Source: JABWAM01 sp964653025
Lineage (GTDB): Bacteria; Verrucomicrobiota; Verrucomicrobiia; JABWAM01
DNA length: 62,309 bases
Direction: 5' to 3'
Assembly (NCBI GenBank): GCA_964653025.1
Contig: CAZZBZ010000011.1
Location: forward strand, 1-62,309
The notes under the pieces were generated by a model that did not search any database, was not told where the DNA came from, and saw only the letters and a program-made list of their open reading frames with translations. This document shows, in pieces, positions 25,902-34,443 of the stretch (its first letter is position 1; each line of letters begins with the position of its first letter). The translations under genes were made by a program, and so were the position numbers.

Positions 25902-27476
25902 ATGACAAGCCAACGCATCACGGTGGACGCGGGGACGGAAAACGAGGAGATGGGGCTCCCGGAGGAGTTTGAGCGGCTGCGCCTTCTTGTGGAGGAGACG
26001 AGCGACTGGATTTGGGAGATTGGGACGGACCTGCGGTACACCTATAGCAGCGCGCAAGTGCGGGCGATTCTTGGGTGCGAGCCCTCGGAGGTCATTGGTC
26101 GCACGCTCTACGATTTCATGGCCCCCGCGGAGGCGCAGCGGGTCCGCGCGCTCATGGAACCGGTCGTGGCGGCGCGCCACCCGATCGTTCTGCTCGAAAA
26201 CGCGGCACTTCACCGGGATGGCCGCCGCGTGGTGATCGAGACGAGTGGCAAGCCTCTCTTTGATCGGGCGGGGGCGTGGCGCGGCTACATCGGGGTGGGA
26301 CGGGACATTACCCGACGACGGCAGGCAGAGGATGCGTTGCACGAAAGCCAGCGGCGTCTCGCGACGCTCATGGACAATCTCCAGGGCATGGCCTACCGCT
26401 GCCGCAACGACTCCCAATGGACGATGGAGTTTGTCAGTGCGGGAGTGCTGGAACTGACCGGTTGCCCGGCGGAGGATCTCCTCCGGAATAACAAACTTTC
26501 CTACAACGACCTCATCCATCCCGAGGATCGGGAGGCGGTCTGGGCGGACGTCCAGAAGGCAATCGCGCGGCGCGAACCCTTTCGGATGACTTACCGGATC
26601 GTGACCCCGCAGGGGGCCGAGAAGTGGGTATGGGAGCAAGGGCGGGGCATTTACGGTGAGAGGGGCGAAGCGCTGATGATTGAGGGATTCATTATGGACA
26701 TCACCGAGCGAATCCGCGGCGAGCAGGATCGCGTCCGCGTGGAATCCCAGACGCGACGCCTGACGCAACTGGAAAGCTTGAGTTTGCTCGCGGGGGGCGT
26801 CGCTCACGAGTTCAATAACCTGCTGATGGCGATTCTTGGCAATGCCGAGGTGGCGCTGTCGAAGATGCACGAGGACGCACCGTTGCGGAACAATATGGAG
26901 CGCGTGTGTCGTGCGGCCATGCGTGCGTCGGAACTCAGCCGACAGATGATGGCCTATTCGGGGCAGGGCGGGGTGACCCTTGGCGAGGTGGACCTCAAGG
27001 AGGTCGTCGTCGAGGTCGCACACCAGTTCGAGGGAATCATTCCGGCCGGCTGCCGCATCGAGTATCACCTCATGGAGGGATTGCCTCATCTCCGCGTCGA
27101 TTCCTCGCAGGTTCGCCAAGCGCTCATCAACCTTGTGAGCAATGCGGCGGAGGCGGTCGGCCCGGCGGGCGGGGTGGTGACGGTGAGTGCGGGAGTGGAG
27201 TCTCTTCGAAGGGGGGATTTCCAAGGGATGGTCCTTGATGATGGGCAGACGGAAGGCCGTTATGTCTTCGTCGAGGTGGCGGACAACGGACGGGGGATGG
27301 AGACCGAGGCGCGGCCACGGATCTTCGACCCTTTCTACTCCACGAAGTTCGCGGGGCGCGGGCTGGGACTCTCGGCGACGCTGGGGATCGTTCGTGCGCA
27401 TCGCGGGGCAATCCGGGTGACGAGTGATCCGGGCAAGGGGAGCGCGTTTCGCCTGTATTTTCCCTGCGCGTCTTGA
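25902..27476 (+). CDS. Soluble PAS-domain sensor histidine kinase
   Basis: A 524-residue kinase without membrane segments. Two PAS domains (about 20-145 and 150-275; the second ends FIMDITERIRGEQ) precede the dimerisation helix LLAGGVAHEFNNLL with phospho-acceptor H302. The ATPase domain has INLVSNAAEA (N box), VADNGRGM (G1) and GRGLGLSATLGIV (G2). AHEFNNLL is the NtrB/HWE-adjacent type common in hybrid kinases, but no receiver is fused. ATG 25902 is chosen over GTG 25890, which would overlap sulP. No response regulator is adjacent; the single-domain receiver at 23439 is the nearest. Confidence 0.92.
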   Translation: MTSQRITVDAGTENEEMGLPEEFERLRLLVEETSDWIWEIGTDLRYTYSSAQVRAILGCEPSEVIGRTLYDFMAPAEAQRVRALMEPVVAARHPIVLLENAALHRDGRRVVIETSGKPLFDRAGAWRGYIGVGRDITRRRQAEDALHESQRRLATLMDNLQGMAYRCRNDSQWTMEFVSAGVLELTGCPAEDLLRNNKLSYNDLIHPEDREAVWADVQKAIARREPFRMTYRIVTPQGAEKWVWEQGRGIYGERGEALMIEGFIMDITERIRGEQDRVRVESQTRRLTQLESLSLLAGGVAHEFNNLLMAILGNAEVALSKMHEDAPLRNNMERVCRAAMRASELSRQMMAYSGQGGVTLGEVDLKEVVVEVAHQFEGIIPAGCRIEYHLMEGLPHLRVDSSQVRQALINLVSNAAEAVGPAGGVVTVSAGVESLRRGDFQGMVLDDGQTEGRYVFVEVADNGRGMETEARPRIFDPFYSTKFAGRGLGLSATLGIVRAHRGAIRVTSDPGKGSAFRLYFPCAS

Positions 27477-27508
27477 CCCTCGACCCTTCCTTGTCCAGAG
27501 TCTCCCAC

Positions 27509-28576
27509 ATGCATTCTCCCCTTCGATATGCGGTGATTGGAACCGGTGGCATCGCTAACCATCACCTGAAACTGGTCCTCGAGCGGGAAGGGATCGAGGT
27601 GGCGGGGTTGAGCGACCCCTCCGCGGAGAACCTTGCGCGCGCGGGCAAGCAGCACCCGAAGGCCTTTCGCCACTGCGACCCGGTCGCCATGCTAAAGAAG
27701 GTTAAACCCGATCTCGTCTCGGTCTGCTCGCCGAACAAGTTTCACTGCTCGCTCGTGCTTGCCGCGCTCGCCGCGGGGGCGCACGTGATTTGCGAGAAGC
27801 CGATGGCGATGACGCTCGGGGAGGCGCGCCGCATGGAGGCCGCCCGTCGCCGTGCCCACCGCCTTGGCCTGATCAATTTCAGCTACCGCAACTGCGCCTC
27901 CTTCCGCTTCGCGCGCGAGATGATCGCCGCCGGCGAACTCGGCACAATCCAGCGGGTGAACGCGGTCTACTACCAGAGTTGGCTCGGCGCGCCCTCGGCC
28001 CGCTACTCCTGGCGCAACGACAAGTCGGTGGCCGGGTTTGGGGCCCTCGGGGATCTTGGCGTCCACATGATCGACGCCGTACGCTTCATCACCGGCCTCG
28101 ATTACCGCCGAGCGGTGGGCCTTGCCCAGGTCCTTGTTCCCAAGAAGAAGGATGCCTCCGGGAAGATGCGGAAGGTCACCGCGGACACGAACGCCGCCTT
28201 CCTCACCGAATTTGAGGGCGGGGTGATCGGCACCTTCGAGACCTCGCAGGTGGCGGTGGGCTACGGCAATCATCACCGCATCGAGATTTCAGGAACGCGC
28301 GGGACGATCGCCGTGCTTTCCTCGGAGGAGCGGCAGGTGTGGATGAACGTGGGCGACCGCCTCTCGCACTACGGGACGTGGACGACGAGCCTGCCGGCGG
28401 TGTCGATCCCGTCGACATTCGACGCATCCCAGGCACCCTCGAGCCCGGGAGTGCTCGTGGACGTGATCCGCGGAAAAAAGCACCCGTATCCGACCTTTGA
28501 GGACGGAGTGCAGGCACAGGCGGTGCTCGAAGCGATCCTGCGCTCCATGAAGACCGGGCGCTGGGAGCGGACCTGA
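27509..28576 (+). CDS. Gfo/Idh/MocA-family oxidoreductase
   Basis: A 355-residue NAD(P)-dependent sugar or inositol dehydrogenase-type protein. A Rossmann motif (AVIGTGGIANHH) opens it, followed by EKPMAM with catalytic-type K97 and a C-terminal alpha/beta domain with GDLGVHMID, whose His and Asp are usual active-site residues. ATG 27509 places the Rossmann strand at residue 7. It follows the kinase gene by 32 bases and precedes an ABC exporter by 17, so it is probably in the same transcript. The substrate is unknown. Confidence 0.92.
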   Translation: MHSPLRYAVIGTGGIANHHLKLVLEREGIEVAGLSDPSAENLARAGKQHPKAFRHCDPVAMLKKVKPDLVSVCSPNKFHCSLVLAALAAGAHVICEKPMAMTLGEARRMEAARRRAHRLGLINFSYRNCASFRFAREMIAAGELGTIQRVNAVYYQSWLGAPSARYSWRNDKSVAGFGALGDLGVHMIDAVRFITGLDYRRAVGLAQVLVPKKKDASGKMRKVTADTNAAFLTEFEGGVIGTFETSQVAVGYGNHHRIEISGTRGTIAVLSSEERQVWMNVGDRLSHYGTWTTSLPAVSIPSTFDASQAPSSPGVLVDVIRGKKHPYPTFEDGVQAQAVLEAILRSMKTGRWERT

Positions 28577-28593
28577 GCCCGCCGAAGGATCCC

Positions 28594-30393
28594 ATGGAAG
28601 CGGCAAGGGGATCGCGCTGGACGGTGTACGGGCGGGCGCTGCGGTACTACCGTCCGCACGCCGGGACCATCTCGGTGGCGGGGATCTTCGTCCTGCTCGC
28701 GATCGGGGTGAACCTGCTCAAACCCTGGCCGCTGAAGTACATCGTGGACGGGGTTCTCGGGAAGTCCATCACCGGGGCGGCCTCCCCGGGTTTCCACGAC
28801 GTTCACGTCCTCCTCCTGTGGTGTGGGGCGATGGTGGGGCTGCACCTGGCGTGGGGCGTCTTCAACCTCGTCAACAACTACCTGCTGGTGAAGATCGGCC
28901 TGCGAGCGCTCGCGCGGGTGCGCTGCGACCTCTTCGCGCATCTCCAGCGGCTGTCGCTCAAGTTTCACGATACGCGGAACTCCGCGGACTCGATGTACCG
29001 CGTGAGCTACGACGCGCAGGCGATCCAATCCATCTTCAACCGTGGCTTCTCGAGCCTCTTCTCCATTTTGGTGACCTTTGCAGGGACCGTGGCGGTGATG
29101 GTGGGGATGGACGGGAAGTTGACACTGCTGGCGCTTGGGATCGCGCCGATCCTTGGGTTCGCGATCTATTTTTATGCGGACCGGATCCGTCGGCAGTCCA
29201 CGGAGATTTCCGAGAGCGAGAGTGCGCTGACCTCGCGGGCGCAGGAGGGGCTGAGCGGGATCCGGATCATCCACGCCTTCGGGCGCGAGGATTACGAGGT
29301 CAACCGTTTCGAGGAGCAGTGCATGGTCAGCCTGCGCGCCAACCTCCGGCTGACCTTCACCCATGTGACCTCGGCGCTGGTGGTGGGCACGCTCATGGCC
29401 GCGGGGACGGCGGCGATGATCTACTTTGGCGCACGCCAGGTGATGAACGGCTCGCTGACCCTCGGCGGTCTGCTCGTCTTCATCTCCTACCTCGCGATGC
29501 TCTACGAACCGCTTCAATCGCTGAGTTACACCGCCTGGGCGCTCGAGGGGGCCGCGGCGGGAGCGCAGCGTGTCTTTGAAGTGCTCGATACGCCCGAGGA
29601 TGTGGCGGACCGTCCGGGGGCGGGGGATCTCACCTCGGTGCGGGGCGGCATTACCTTCGAGGGGGTGAGCTTCGGTTACGATCCCGCGCGGCTCATCCTG
29701 GACGGGGTCTCCCTGAGCGTGGAGGAGGGGCGGACCGTGGCCTTCGTGGGGGCGACGGGGGCCGGAAAGACGACGCTCCTCAGCCTTGTGCCGCGCTTCT
29801 ATGACCCGGTGGCGGGCGCAGTGCGCGTGGGCGGGCGTGACCTCCGCGAGGTGCGCAAGCATTCTCTTCGCGCGCAGGTGGGGCTGGTGCTCCAGGACAC
29901 GATGCTCCTTGCCGGTTCGGTGAGGGATAACATCCGCTACGGGCGCCTCGAGGCCACGGACGCCGAGGTGGAACGGGCGGCGAGGATGGCTCGCGTGCAC
30001 GATTTTGTGGCGACCCTGCCGCGCGGTTACGACACCGAGGTGGGGGAGCGCGGGGTGCGCTTCTCGGTGGGCCAGCGCCAGCGCATCGGCATCGCGCGCG
30101 CCTTCCTCAAGGATGCCCCCATTCTCCTTCTTGACGAACCGACCTCGGCGCTCGACCCTGAGACCGAATCCGGGATCATGGAAACGCTGCGCGAGCTCAT
30201 GCAAGGCAGGACGACCATCGTGGTGACCCATCGCATCGCGACGGTGCACTCCTTCGATCGCATTTTTGTGCTCGAGAACGGGCGGATTTCCGAGCAGGGC
30301 CCCGGCGCCGAACTGCTCGAGCGCGGCGGCGCCTACGCGCGGCTCTACCGGGCGCAAACGAAGGATACGGGCGCACGGAAGGGAAATCCATGA
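28594..30393 (+). CDS. ABC exporter, MsbA-like half-transporter
   Basis: A 599-residue fused membrane and nucleotide-binding protein. Six membrane helices occupy about 1-330, the Q/Walker A motif GATGAGKT is at 386-393, the signature reads FSVGQRQRIGIARAF, and Walker B is ILLLDEPTSALD, followed by the switch histidine in VVTHRIATV. The type is that of lipid A/lipid exporters or peptide exporters acting as homodimers. The stop overlaps an in-frame ATG (ATGA at 30390) from which a frame runs all the way into RNase III through the cruciform repeat. Confidence 0.94.
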   Translation: MEAARGSRWTVYGRALRYYRPHAGTISVAGIFVLLAIGVNLLKPWPLKYIVDGVLGKSITGAASPGFHDVHVLLLWCGAMVGLHLAWGVFNLVNNYLLVKIGLRALARVRCDLFAHLQRLSLKFHDTRNSADSMYRVSYDAQAIQSIFNRGFSSLFSILVTFAGTVAVMVGMDGKLTLLALGIAPILGFAIYFYADRIRRQSTEISESESALTSRAQEGLSGIRIIHAFGREDYEVNRFEEQCMVSLRANLRLTFTHVTSALVVGTLMAAGTAAMIYFGARQVMNGSLTLGGLLVFISYLAMLYEPLQSLSYTAWALEGAAAGAQRVFEVLDTPEDVADRPGAGDLTSVRGGITFEGVSFGYDPARLILDGVSLSVEEGRTVAFVGATGAGKTTLLSLVPRFYDPVAGAVRVGGRDLREVRKHSLRAQVGLVLQDTMLLAGSVRDNIRYGRLEATDAEVERAARMARVHDFVATLPRGYDTEVGERGVRFSVGQRQRIGIARAFLKDAPILLLDEPTSALDPETESGIMETLRELMQGRTTIVVTHRIATVHSFDRIFVLENGRISEQGPGAELLERGGAYARLYRAQTKDTGARKGNP

Positions 30394-30487
30394 CGCGCCG
30401 CCGCGGACATCGCGGGAGAGGATCCCGCCGTGCGACCGTGCCGGTGGCGGGGGAGAATCCCGCATCGGCTCTGCCTCTGCCGGCGGA

Positions 30488-30719
30488 CCCCGATCCTCGC
30501 GCAACGAATGTCGTGACGCGCGTTTTTCCGGGGAGCACACGTGGCCCGCGTGTCCTGGCCGACGGCCCGTCGGCCAGTCTCCGAGAAAGAAATCGGCGAG
30601 CCGCCGATTTCAACACGCGAGCCGCGTGTGCTCCCCAGACCATTCTCAAAGGGGATGGTGATCTACGAAATGGCGGAAACGGTTCCGCTCTGGAGAAACC
30701 GCTTACGCGCGGATTTGGG
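30488..30719. repeat. 232-bp cruciform element, copy A
   Basis: Copy A is 232 bases and aligns without gaps to 42776-43007, with eight differences (224/232 identical). Outer stem arms of 23 bases (30530-30552 and 30614-30636) enclose two perfect hairpins (30555-30577, stem CTGGCCGACGG; 30589-30611, stem GAAATCGGCG), so it can fold as a four-way junction. A tail of about 80 bases with a small palindrome (GCGGAA/TTCCGC) follows the outer stem. The element fills the 353-base space between the ABC exporter and rnc. It is open in several frames, including the rnc frame. Confidence 0.9.
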
Positions 30720-30746
30720 GTGGAGGCGTCCTCCTCTCTCCCGCCC

Positions 30747-31439
30747 ATGGGCGTGATTGCGGGTTATCATTTTCGAAGACCCGAGCTGCTCGAACTGGCG
30801 CTGACCCATTCTTCCTTCAACCATGGTTCCCCAAAGGCGGGGCAGCACAACGAGCGGCTGGAGTTTCTCGGCGATGCGATTCTGCAGGCGGTGGTGACCG
30901 AGCATCTCTTTCTCCTTCACGGCAAGCGCGACGAGGGCTGGCTCACCAAGGCGCGGGCGCACCTCGTGAATCGCACGGCGCTTCACGAGCTGGCGGGAGA
31001 ACTCATGCTGGGCGACGTTCTCCATATGGGGAGGGCCGAGGAGCGACAGGGTGGGCGGAAGCGGCCCTCCAACCTTGCGAACGCGGTGGAGGCGGTCATT
31101 GGCGCGGTTTTTCTCGATGGCGGCTACGAGGCTGCGCGGCGGTTCGTGTTGGATTACGTGGAGGGGCGGGTACGCCACCTGCCGGCAGATCCCGAGCCCG
31201 AGAATCTCAAGGGGACGCTCCAGGAGCGTCTCCACGCGGGCGGGCGGACACCGGTCTATCGCATTGTGTCGGAGAGCGGCCCGGCCCATGCGCGCGTGTT
31301 CGAGTCGGAAGTGTTTGTCGGCGGGCAATCCATGGGACGCGGCCGCGGGGCCACAAAGAAGGAAGCTGAGTCCCGCGCCGCGGAAGAGGCGCTGCGGAGC
31401 ATGGAGAACCGCGAGGCGACGAGCGAAGCTCGGGAGTGA
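30747..31439 (+). CDS. rnc: Ribonuclease III
   Basis: A 230-residue double-strand RNA endonuclease. The RNase III signature is NERLEFLGDAIL, with the acidic metal ligands there and in NAVEAVIGAVFLDGG. A C-terminal dsRNA-binding domain starts near NLKGTLQERL and ends KKEAESRAAEEAL. ATG 30747 gives the usual N-terminus (YHFRRPELLELALTHSS); the frame is open back to ATG 30390, which would add 119 residues encoded mostly by the repeat. A strong bidirectional terminator follows. Confidence 0.93.
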   Translation: MGVIAGYHFRRPELLELALTHSSFNHGSPKAGQHNERLEFLGDAILQAVVTEHLFLLHGKRDEGWLTKARAHLVNRTALHELAGELMLGDVLHMGRAEERQGGRKRPSNLANAVEAVIGAVFLDGGYEAARRFVLDYVEGRVRHLPADPEPENLKGTLQERLHAGGRTPVYRIVSESGPAHARVFESEVFVGGQSMGRGRGATKKEAESRAAEEALRSMENREATSEARE

Positions 31440-31461
31440 GCTTCCTTCGCTGTTGGGCGAC

Positions 31462-31507
31462 GATCGGACGGGGGCGCGGGGTGCAATCCCCGCGCCCCCA
31501 TCCGATC
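31462..31507. terminator. Bidirectional hairpin terminator
   Basis: A stem of 20 pairs (GATCGGACGGGGGCGCGGGG against the 3' arm ending TCCGATC) with a short TGCA-containing loop, placed between rnc (+) and trpG/pabA (-). AT-rich sequence follows on the rnc side (ATAATCAACAAA). Its position between convergent genes supports termination in both directions. Confidence 0.75.
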
Positions 31508-31556
31508 ATAATCAACAAATCTACCAGTCGCGCATTCGCTCATCCCTCCCCGATCT

Positions 31557-32123
31557 TCAAGCCAGCTTGAGGAAGTTGCGAAGGAGGTCCTTGCCCGGAC
31601 GGGTGAGGATGGACTCGGGGTGGAACTGGACGCCCCAGATCGGGTGCTCCTTGTGGCGGAGGCCCATGATTTCCTTCTCGTCGGTCTCGGCGGTAATTTC
31701 CAGGCAGTCGGGGAGGGTCTCGCGGCGGACGACGAGGGAGTGGTAGCGGGTGGCCTCGAAAGGATTGGCAAGGCCCTCAAAAAGGTCTTTGCCGTTGTGG
31801 CGGATCATCGAGGTCTTGCCGTGCATCATCCGGTAGTTCTGGATGACCTCACCGCCGAAGACGTGGCCGATGCACTGGTGGCCGAGGCAGACACCGAGAG
31901 TGGGGATCTTCGGTCCCAGCTCGCGGAGGAGGTTGTTCGAGATTCCCGCCTCGCGAGGGGTGCAGGGGCCGGGCGAGATCACGAGGCGCTTGGGGCCGAG
32001 CGCGCGGACCTCGTCCAGGGTCACCTGGTCGTTGCGTTTTACGACGAGCTCGCACCCCAACTCGCCGAAGTACTGGACGAGGTTGTAGGTGAAGCTGTCG
32101 TAGTTATCGATGATGAGGAGCAT
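31557..32123 (-). CDS. trpG: Anthranilate/para-aminobenzoate synthase glutamine amidotransferase subunit
   Basis: A 188-residue class I glutamine amidotransferase. The catalytic triad is C79 (GVCLGHQCIG), H168 and E170 (VQFHPES), and it begins with the TrpG/PabA-specific IDNYDSFTYNLVQYFGELG. It supplies ammonia to TrpE or PabB; in many bacteria one protein serves both tryptophan and folate synthesis. No partner gene is adjacent, so trpG versus pabA cannot be decided. It diverges from the membrane protein gene at 32223. Confidence 0.92.
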   Translation of the reverse strand: MLLIIDNYDSFTYNLVQYFGELGCELVVKRNDQVTLDEVRALGPKRLVISPGPCTPREAGISNNLLRELGPKIPTLGVCLGHQCIGHVFGGEVIQNYRMMHGKTSMIRHNGKDLFEGLANPFEATRYHSLVVRRETLPDCLEITAETDEKEIMGLRHKEHPIWGVQFHPESILTRPGKDLLRNFLKLA

Positions 32124-32222
32124 GGCAGGCGCGGGTGAAAGCTAGCACCGGACGAGGCGAAGTCGAGGTTTTGCGCTTGCGCGAGGGTTGGGCCGCCCTA
32201 TGGTGCGCCGGGTGTTTTTCCT

Positions 32223-33011
32223 ATGACTTTTCTCCGCTACATCTGGCTCTCGTGTGCCGGCTTCCGCACGTATGCCGCGTTTCTGCGCCTGCCGGCGCGA
32301 TCCGCCGTGCTCTACTGGTGCGGGTTCTCGGGTCTCGTGGCGGTGGCCCTTGCCTTCAATGCGTGGCGATGGTTTGGGGAGGAGTATCCTCGCGTGCTCG
32401 ATGAGCATCTGTCCGAGATTCCCGCATTCACCCTCGCCGGAGGCCTTGCGCGGTCGGACGCGCCGGGCCCTGTTTTCGCGAATACCAACCAGTTTCCCAT
32501 CATCCTCGATCCTCGCGGGGAGGTGAAGGAGCCGCAGAAGCTTTTCCCCTCCGGAGCATGGGTGAGGGCCGGCGAGCTGCAGGTCTGGCTGGAAGGTTCG
32601 CGCCCCGTGATGAGTTCGTGGCGGCACTGGCCGGATGGCAAGGTGGATCGCAAGTACCTCGACGAGCTCGGGCGGTCGGCCCGGGATTCGTGCCTGGTCC
32701 TGATCCCGGTCGCATGGCTGATGATCCTCGCGATCGGGTTGATCCAGGCTCTCGGTTTCGCGACCCTGGGGTCCCTCTTTGAGCGGACGATGGAGCCCGC
32801 GCTTGAGTTCACGCACCTCTTCAATGTGGCGACGTTCGCGCTCACGCCGGGGACCCTGATCCTGACCGTGTACACCACGATCGGTTTCGGGGAGGTGAGC
32901 TACCCGCTGGTCTACTTCGGCTGCTACGGGCTCTTCCTGATCCTCGCTTCCGCCTCTTGCCGGGAAGCCCTCTCCGCGGGAGGACGAAGACCCGAGGAAG
33001 AGGATCAGTAG
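32223..33011 (+). CDS. DUF1189-like integral membrane protein
   Basis: A 262-residue protein. One membrane helix near residues 30-46 (VLYWCGFSGLVAVALAFNAW) is followed by a soluble extracytoplasmic domain of about 110 residues, with ANTNQFPIILDPRGEV. Three to four C-terminal helices follow. This one-helix, loop, multi-helix plan resembles DUF1189 proteins, but I cannot confirm the family. The function is unknown. Its 3' end overlaps the convergent MoeB-like gene by seven bases. Confidence 0.6.
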   Translation: MTFLRYIWLSCAGFRTYAAFLRLPARSAVLYWCGFSGLVAVALAFNAWRWFGEEYPRVLDEHLSEIPAFTLAGGLARSDAPGPVFANTNQFPIILDPRGEVKEPQKLFPSGAWVRAGELQVWLEGSRPVMSSWRHWPDGKVDRKYLDELGRSARDSCLVLIPVAWLMILAIGLIQALGFATLGSLFERTMEPALEFTHLFNVATFALTPGTLILTVYTTIGFGEVSYPLVYFGCYGLFLILASASCREALSAGGRRPEEEDQ

Positions 33012-34165
33012 CGGGGCATCTTCGGGTCCACGTCAGTGGCCCAGGTCTCGATGCCGCCGGTCAGGTTGCGGGCATGGCGAAAGCCATTCTTTTTAAGCAA
33101 CCCGAGTGCCTTCCCGCCGCGCACGCCGGCCTTGCAGTAGAGGATGACCTCGCGGTTCGGGTCGAGTTCGCCGAGGCGCTTGGCGAGTTCCCCGAGAGGG
33201 ATGAGCTTCGCGGTGGGGAGATGCGCGATCTGCCATTCGGAGGGTTCACGGACATCCACGAGGTCGAAGTCCTCCTTCGCATCGAGGCGCTTCTTGAGTT
33301 CGCGTGCGGTGATTTCGTCTGTGGCGAGGGGGAGGGAGCAGGCGTTGGGTTGGTCCATAAGTTGAGTGAGGGTAGGGTGGGTGCCACAGATTGGGCAATC
33401 CGGGTTCTTTCGCAAGGTCATCTCGCGGAAGCGCATCGCGAGCGCGTCGTAGAGAAGGAGACGCCCGAGCAGAGGGGAGCCGAGACCCAGGAGGAGCTTG
33501 AGTGCCTCGGTGGCCTGGATCATCCCGAGAAGCCCGGGAAGCACTCCCAGCACCCCACCCTCGGCGCAGCTCGGCACGGAGCCGGGGGGTGGGGGCTCGG
33601 GAAAGAGGCAGCGGTAGCACGGGCCCCCGAGGCATGGGGCGAAGACGGAGGCCTGTCCCTCGAAACGAAAAATAGCCGCGTAGACGTTCGGCTTACCGAG
33701 AAGCACGCAGGCGTCGTTGACGAGGTAGCGGGTGGGGAAGTTGTCCGTTCCGTCGAGGACGAGGTCGTAGTCCTGGGCGATGGCAAGGGCGTTTGCTGCC
33801 GCGAAGCGCACCCCGTGGATCTCCAGCCGCACGTGCGGGTTGAGGTCCCGCAGGCGGTCCGCCGCGGAGGCGACCTTGGGGCGACCGACGTCGCGCGTGC
33901 CGTGGAGCACCTGCCTTTGGAGATTGGTCCCGTCCACGAGGTCGGGATCCACGAGGCCGAGGCGCCCGACGCCGGCCGCGGCGAGGTAGAGGGCCGCGGG
34001 GGAACCGAGACCGCCGGCGCCGACAAGAAGGATCGAGGCCGCCTTGAGGCGCGACTGTCCTTCGCGGCCGACGTCGGGAAGGAGGAGGTGGCGCGCGTAA
34101 CGCGAGACCTCCTCGTCGGAGAGGACGGTGGCGGAAAGGCGGGAGTCAGGGATGATGGACTTCAT
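33005..34165 (-). CDS. MoeB/ThiF-type adenylyltransferase fused to rhodanese
   Basis: A 386-residue two-domain protein. The E1-like domain has the ATP loop GAGGLGSP (49-56), DxDxVDxTNLQRQ-type acidic binding residues, zinc cysteine pairs C183/C186 and C257/C260, and a candidate active-site cysteine C200. The rhodanese domain (about 285-386) carries C344 in YCKAGVRGG. Such fusions (MoeZ, Uba4-like) adenylate a small sulfur-carrier protein and load it with sulfur for molybdopterin, thiamin, cysteine or tRNA thiolation. No carrier protein gene is adjacent, so the pathway is open. ATG 34165 is the start. Confidence 0.92.
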   Translation of the reverse strand: MKSIIPDSRLSATVLSDEEVSRYARHLLLPDVGREGQSRLKAASILLVGAGGLGSPAALYLAAAGVGRLGLVDPDLVDGTNLQRQVLHGTRDVGRPKVASAADRLRDLNPHVRLEIHGVRFAAANALAIAQDYDLVLDGTDNFPTRYLVNDACVLLGKPNVYAAIFRFEGQASVFAPCLGGPCYRCLFPEPPPPGSVPSCAEGGVLGVLPGLLGMIQATEALKLLLGLGSPLLGRLLLYDALAMRFREMTLRKNPDCPICGTHPTLTQLMDQPNACSLPLATDEITARELKKRLDAKEDFDLVDVREPSEWQIAHLPTAKLIPLGELAKRLGELDPNREVILYCKAGVRGGKALGLLKKNGFRHARNLTGGIETWATDVDPKMPRY

Positions 34166-34242
34166 GGACAGTGCCTCTCCTACCATCCCCGTGGGCGAAT
34201 GCAAAGGCAGTGGTCACCGCTCAGGTCCTCACGGAAAGCGGT

Positions 34243-34270
34243 GTGGCACAGCCGCCCCCGGCTGTGCCAC
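34243..34270. repeat. Perfect 12-bp hairpin in a divergent promoter region
   Basis: GTGGCACAGCCG (34243-34254) and CGGCTGTGCCAC (34259-34270) pair perfectly around a CCCC loop, followed by ATAATC. It lies between the divergent MoeB-like and ahcY genes, so it is unlikely to end either transcript; it may be a dispersed palindrome or part of the ahcY leader. No SAH or SAM riboswitch core was found in this 278-base region. Confidence 0.55.
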
Positions 34271-34443
34271 ATAATCGAAGCTGAGAAGTCACCAGTTCCG
34301 TCAGGACTGCCATGTGCCCTATCGCCCGAACAGTCAAAGGCGCGCGCTTGCGAATCGCGGGTGATTCACCTAGCCTTCGGATCTTCTACGGGTAAGGGCG
34401 ACACGAACTCGGAGCCTTCACCGTGGATTTTATTTAAACTCTT

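Noticed and set aside
28369..30540. A 723-codon open frame on the - strand opposite the ABC exporter
   Set aside because: Antisense shadow of the ABC exporter and oxidoreductase genes; low-complexity His/Arg/Pro composition and no recognisable motif.
30488..30719. The cruciform element as a pair of tRNA or known riboswitch genes
   Set aside because: No T-loop, CCA or anticodon-like arrangement and no known aptamer core; stems are perfect palindromes of the element type.
34166..34443. SAH or SAM riboswitch upstream of ahcY
   Set aside because: No conserved SAH-aptamer core or SAM-I/II core sequence could be found; only a plain 12-bp hairpin is present.
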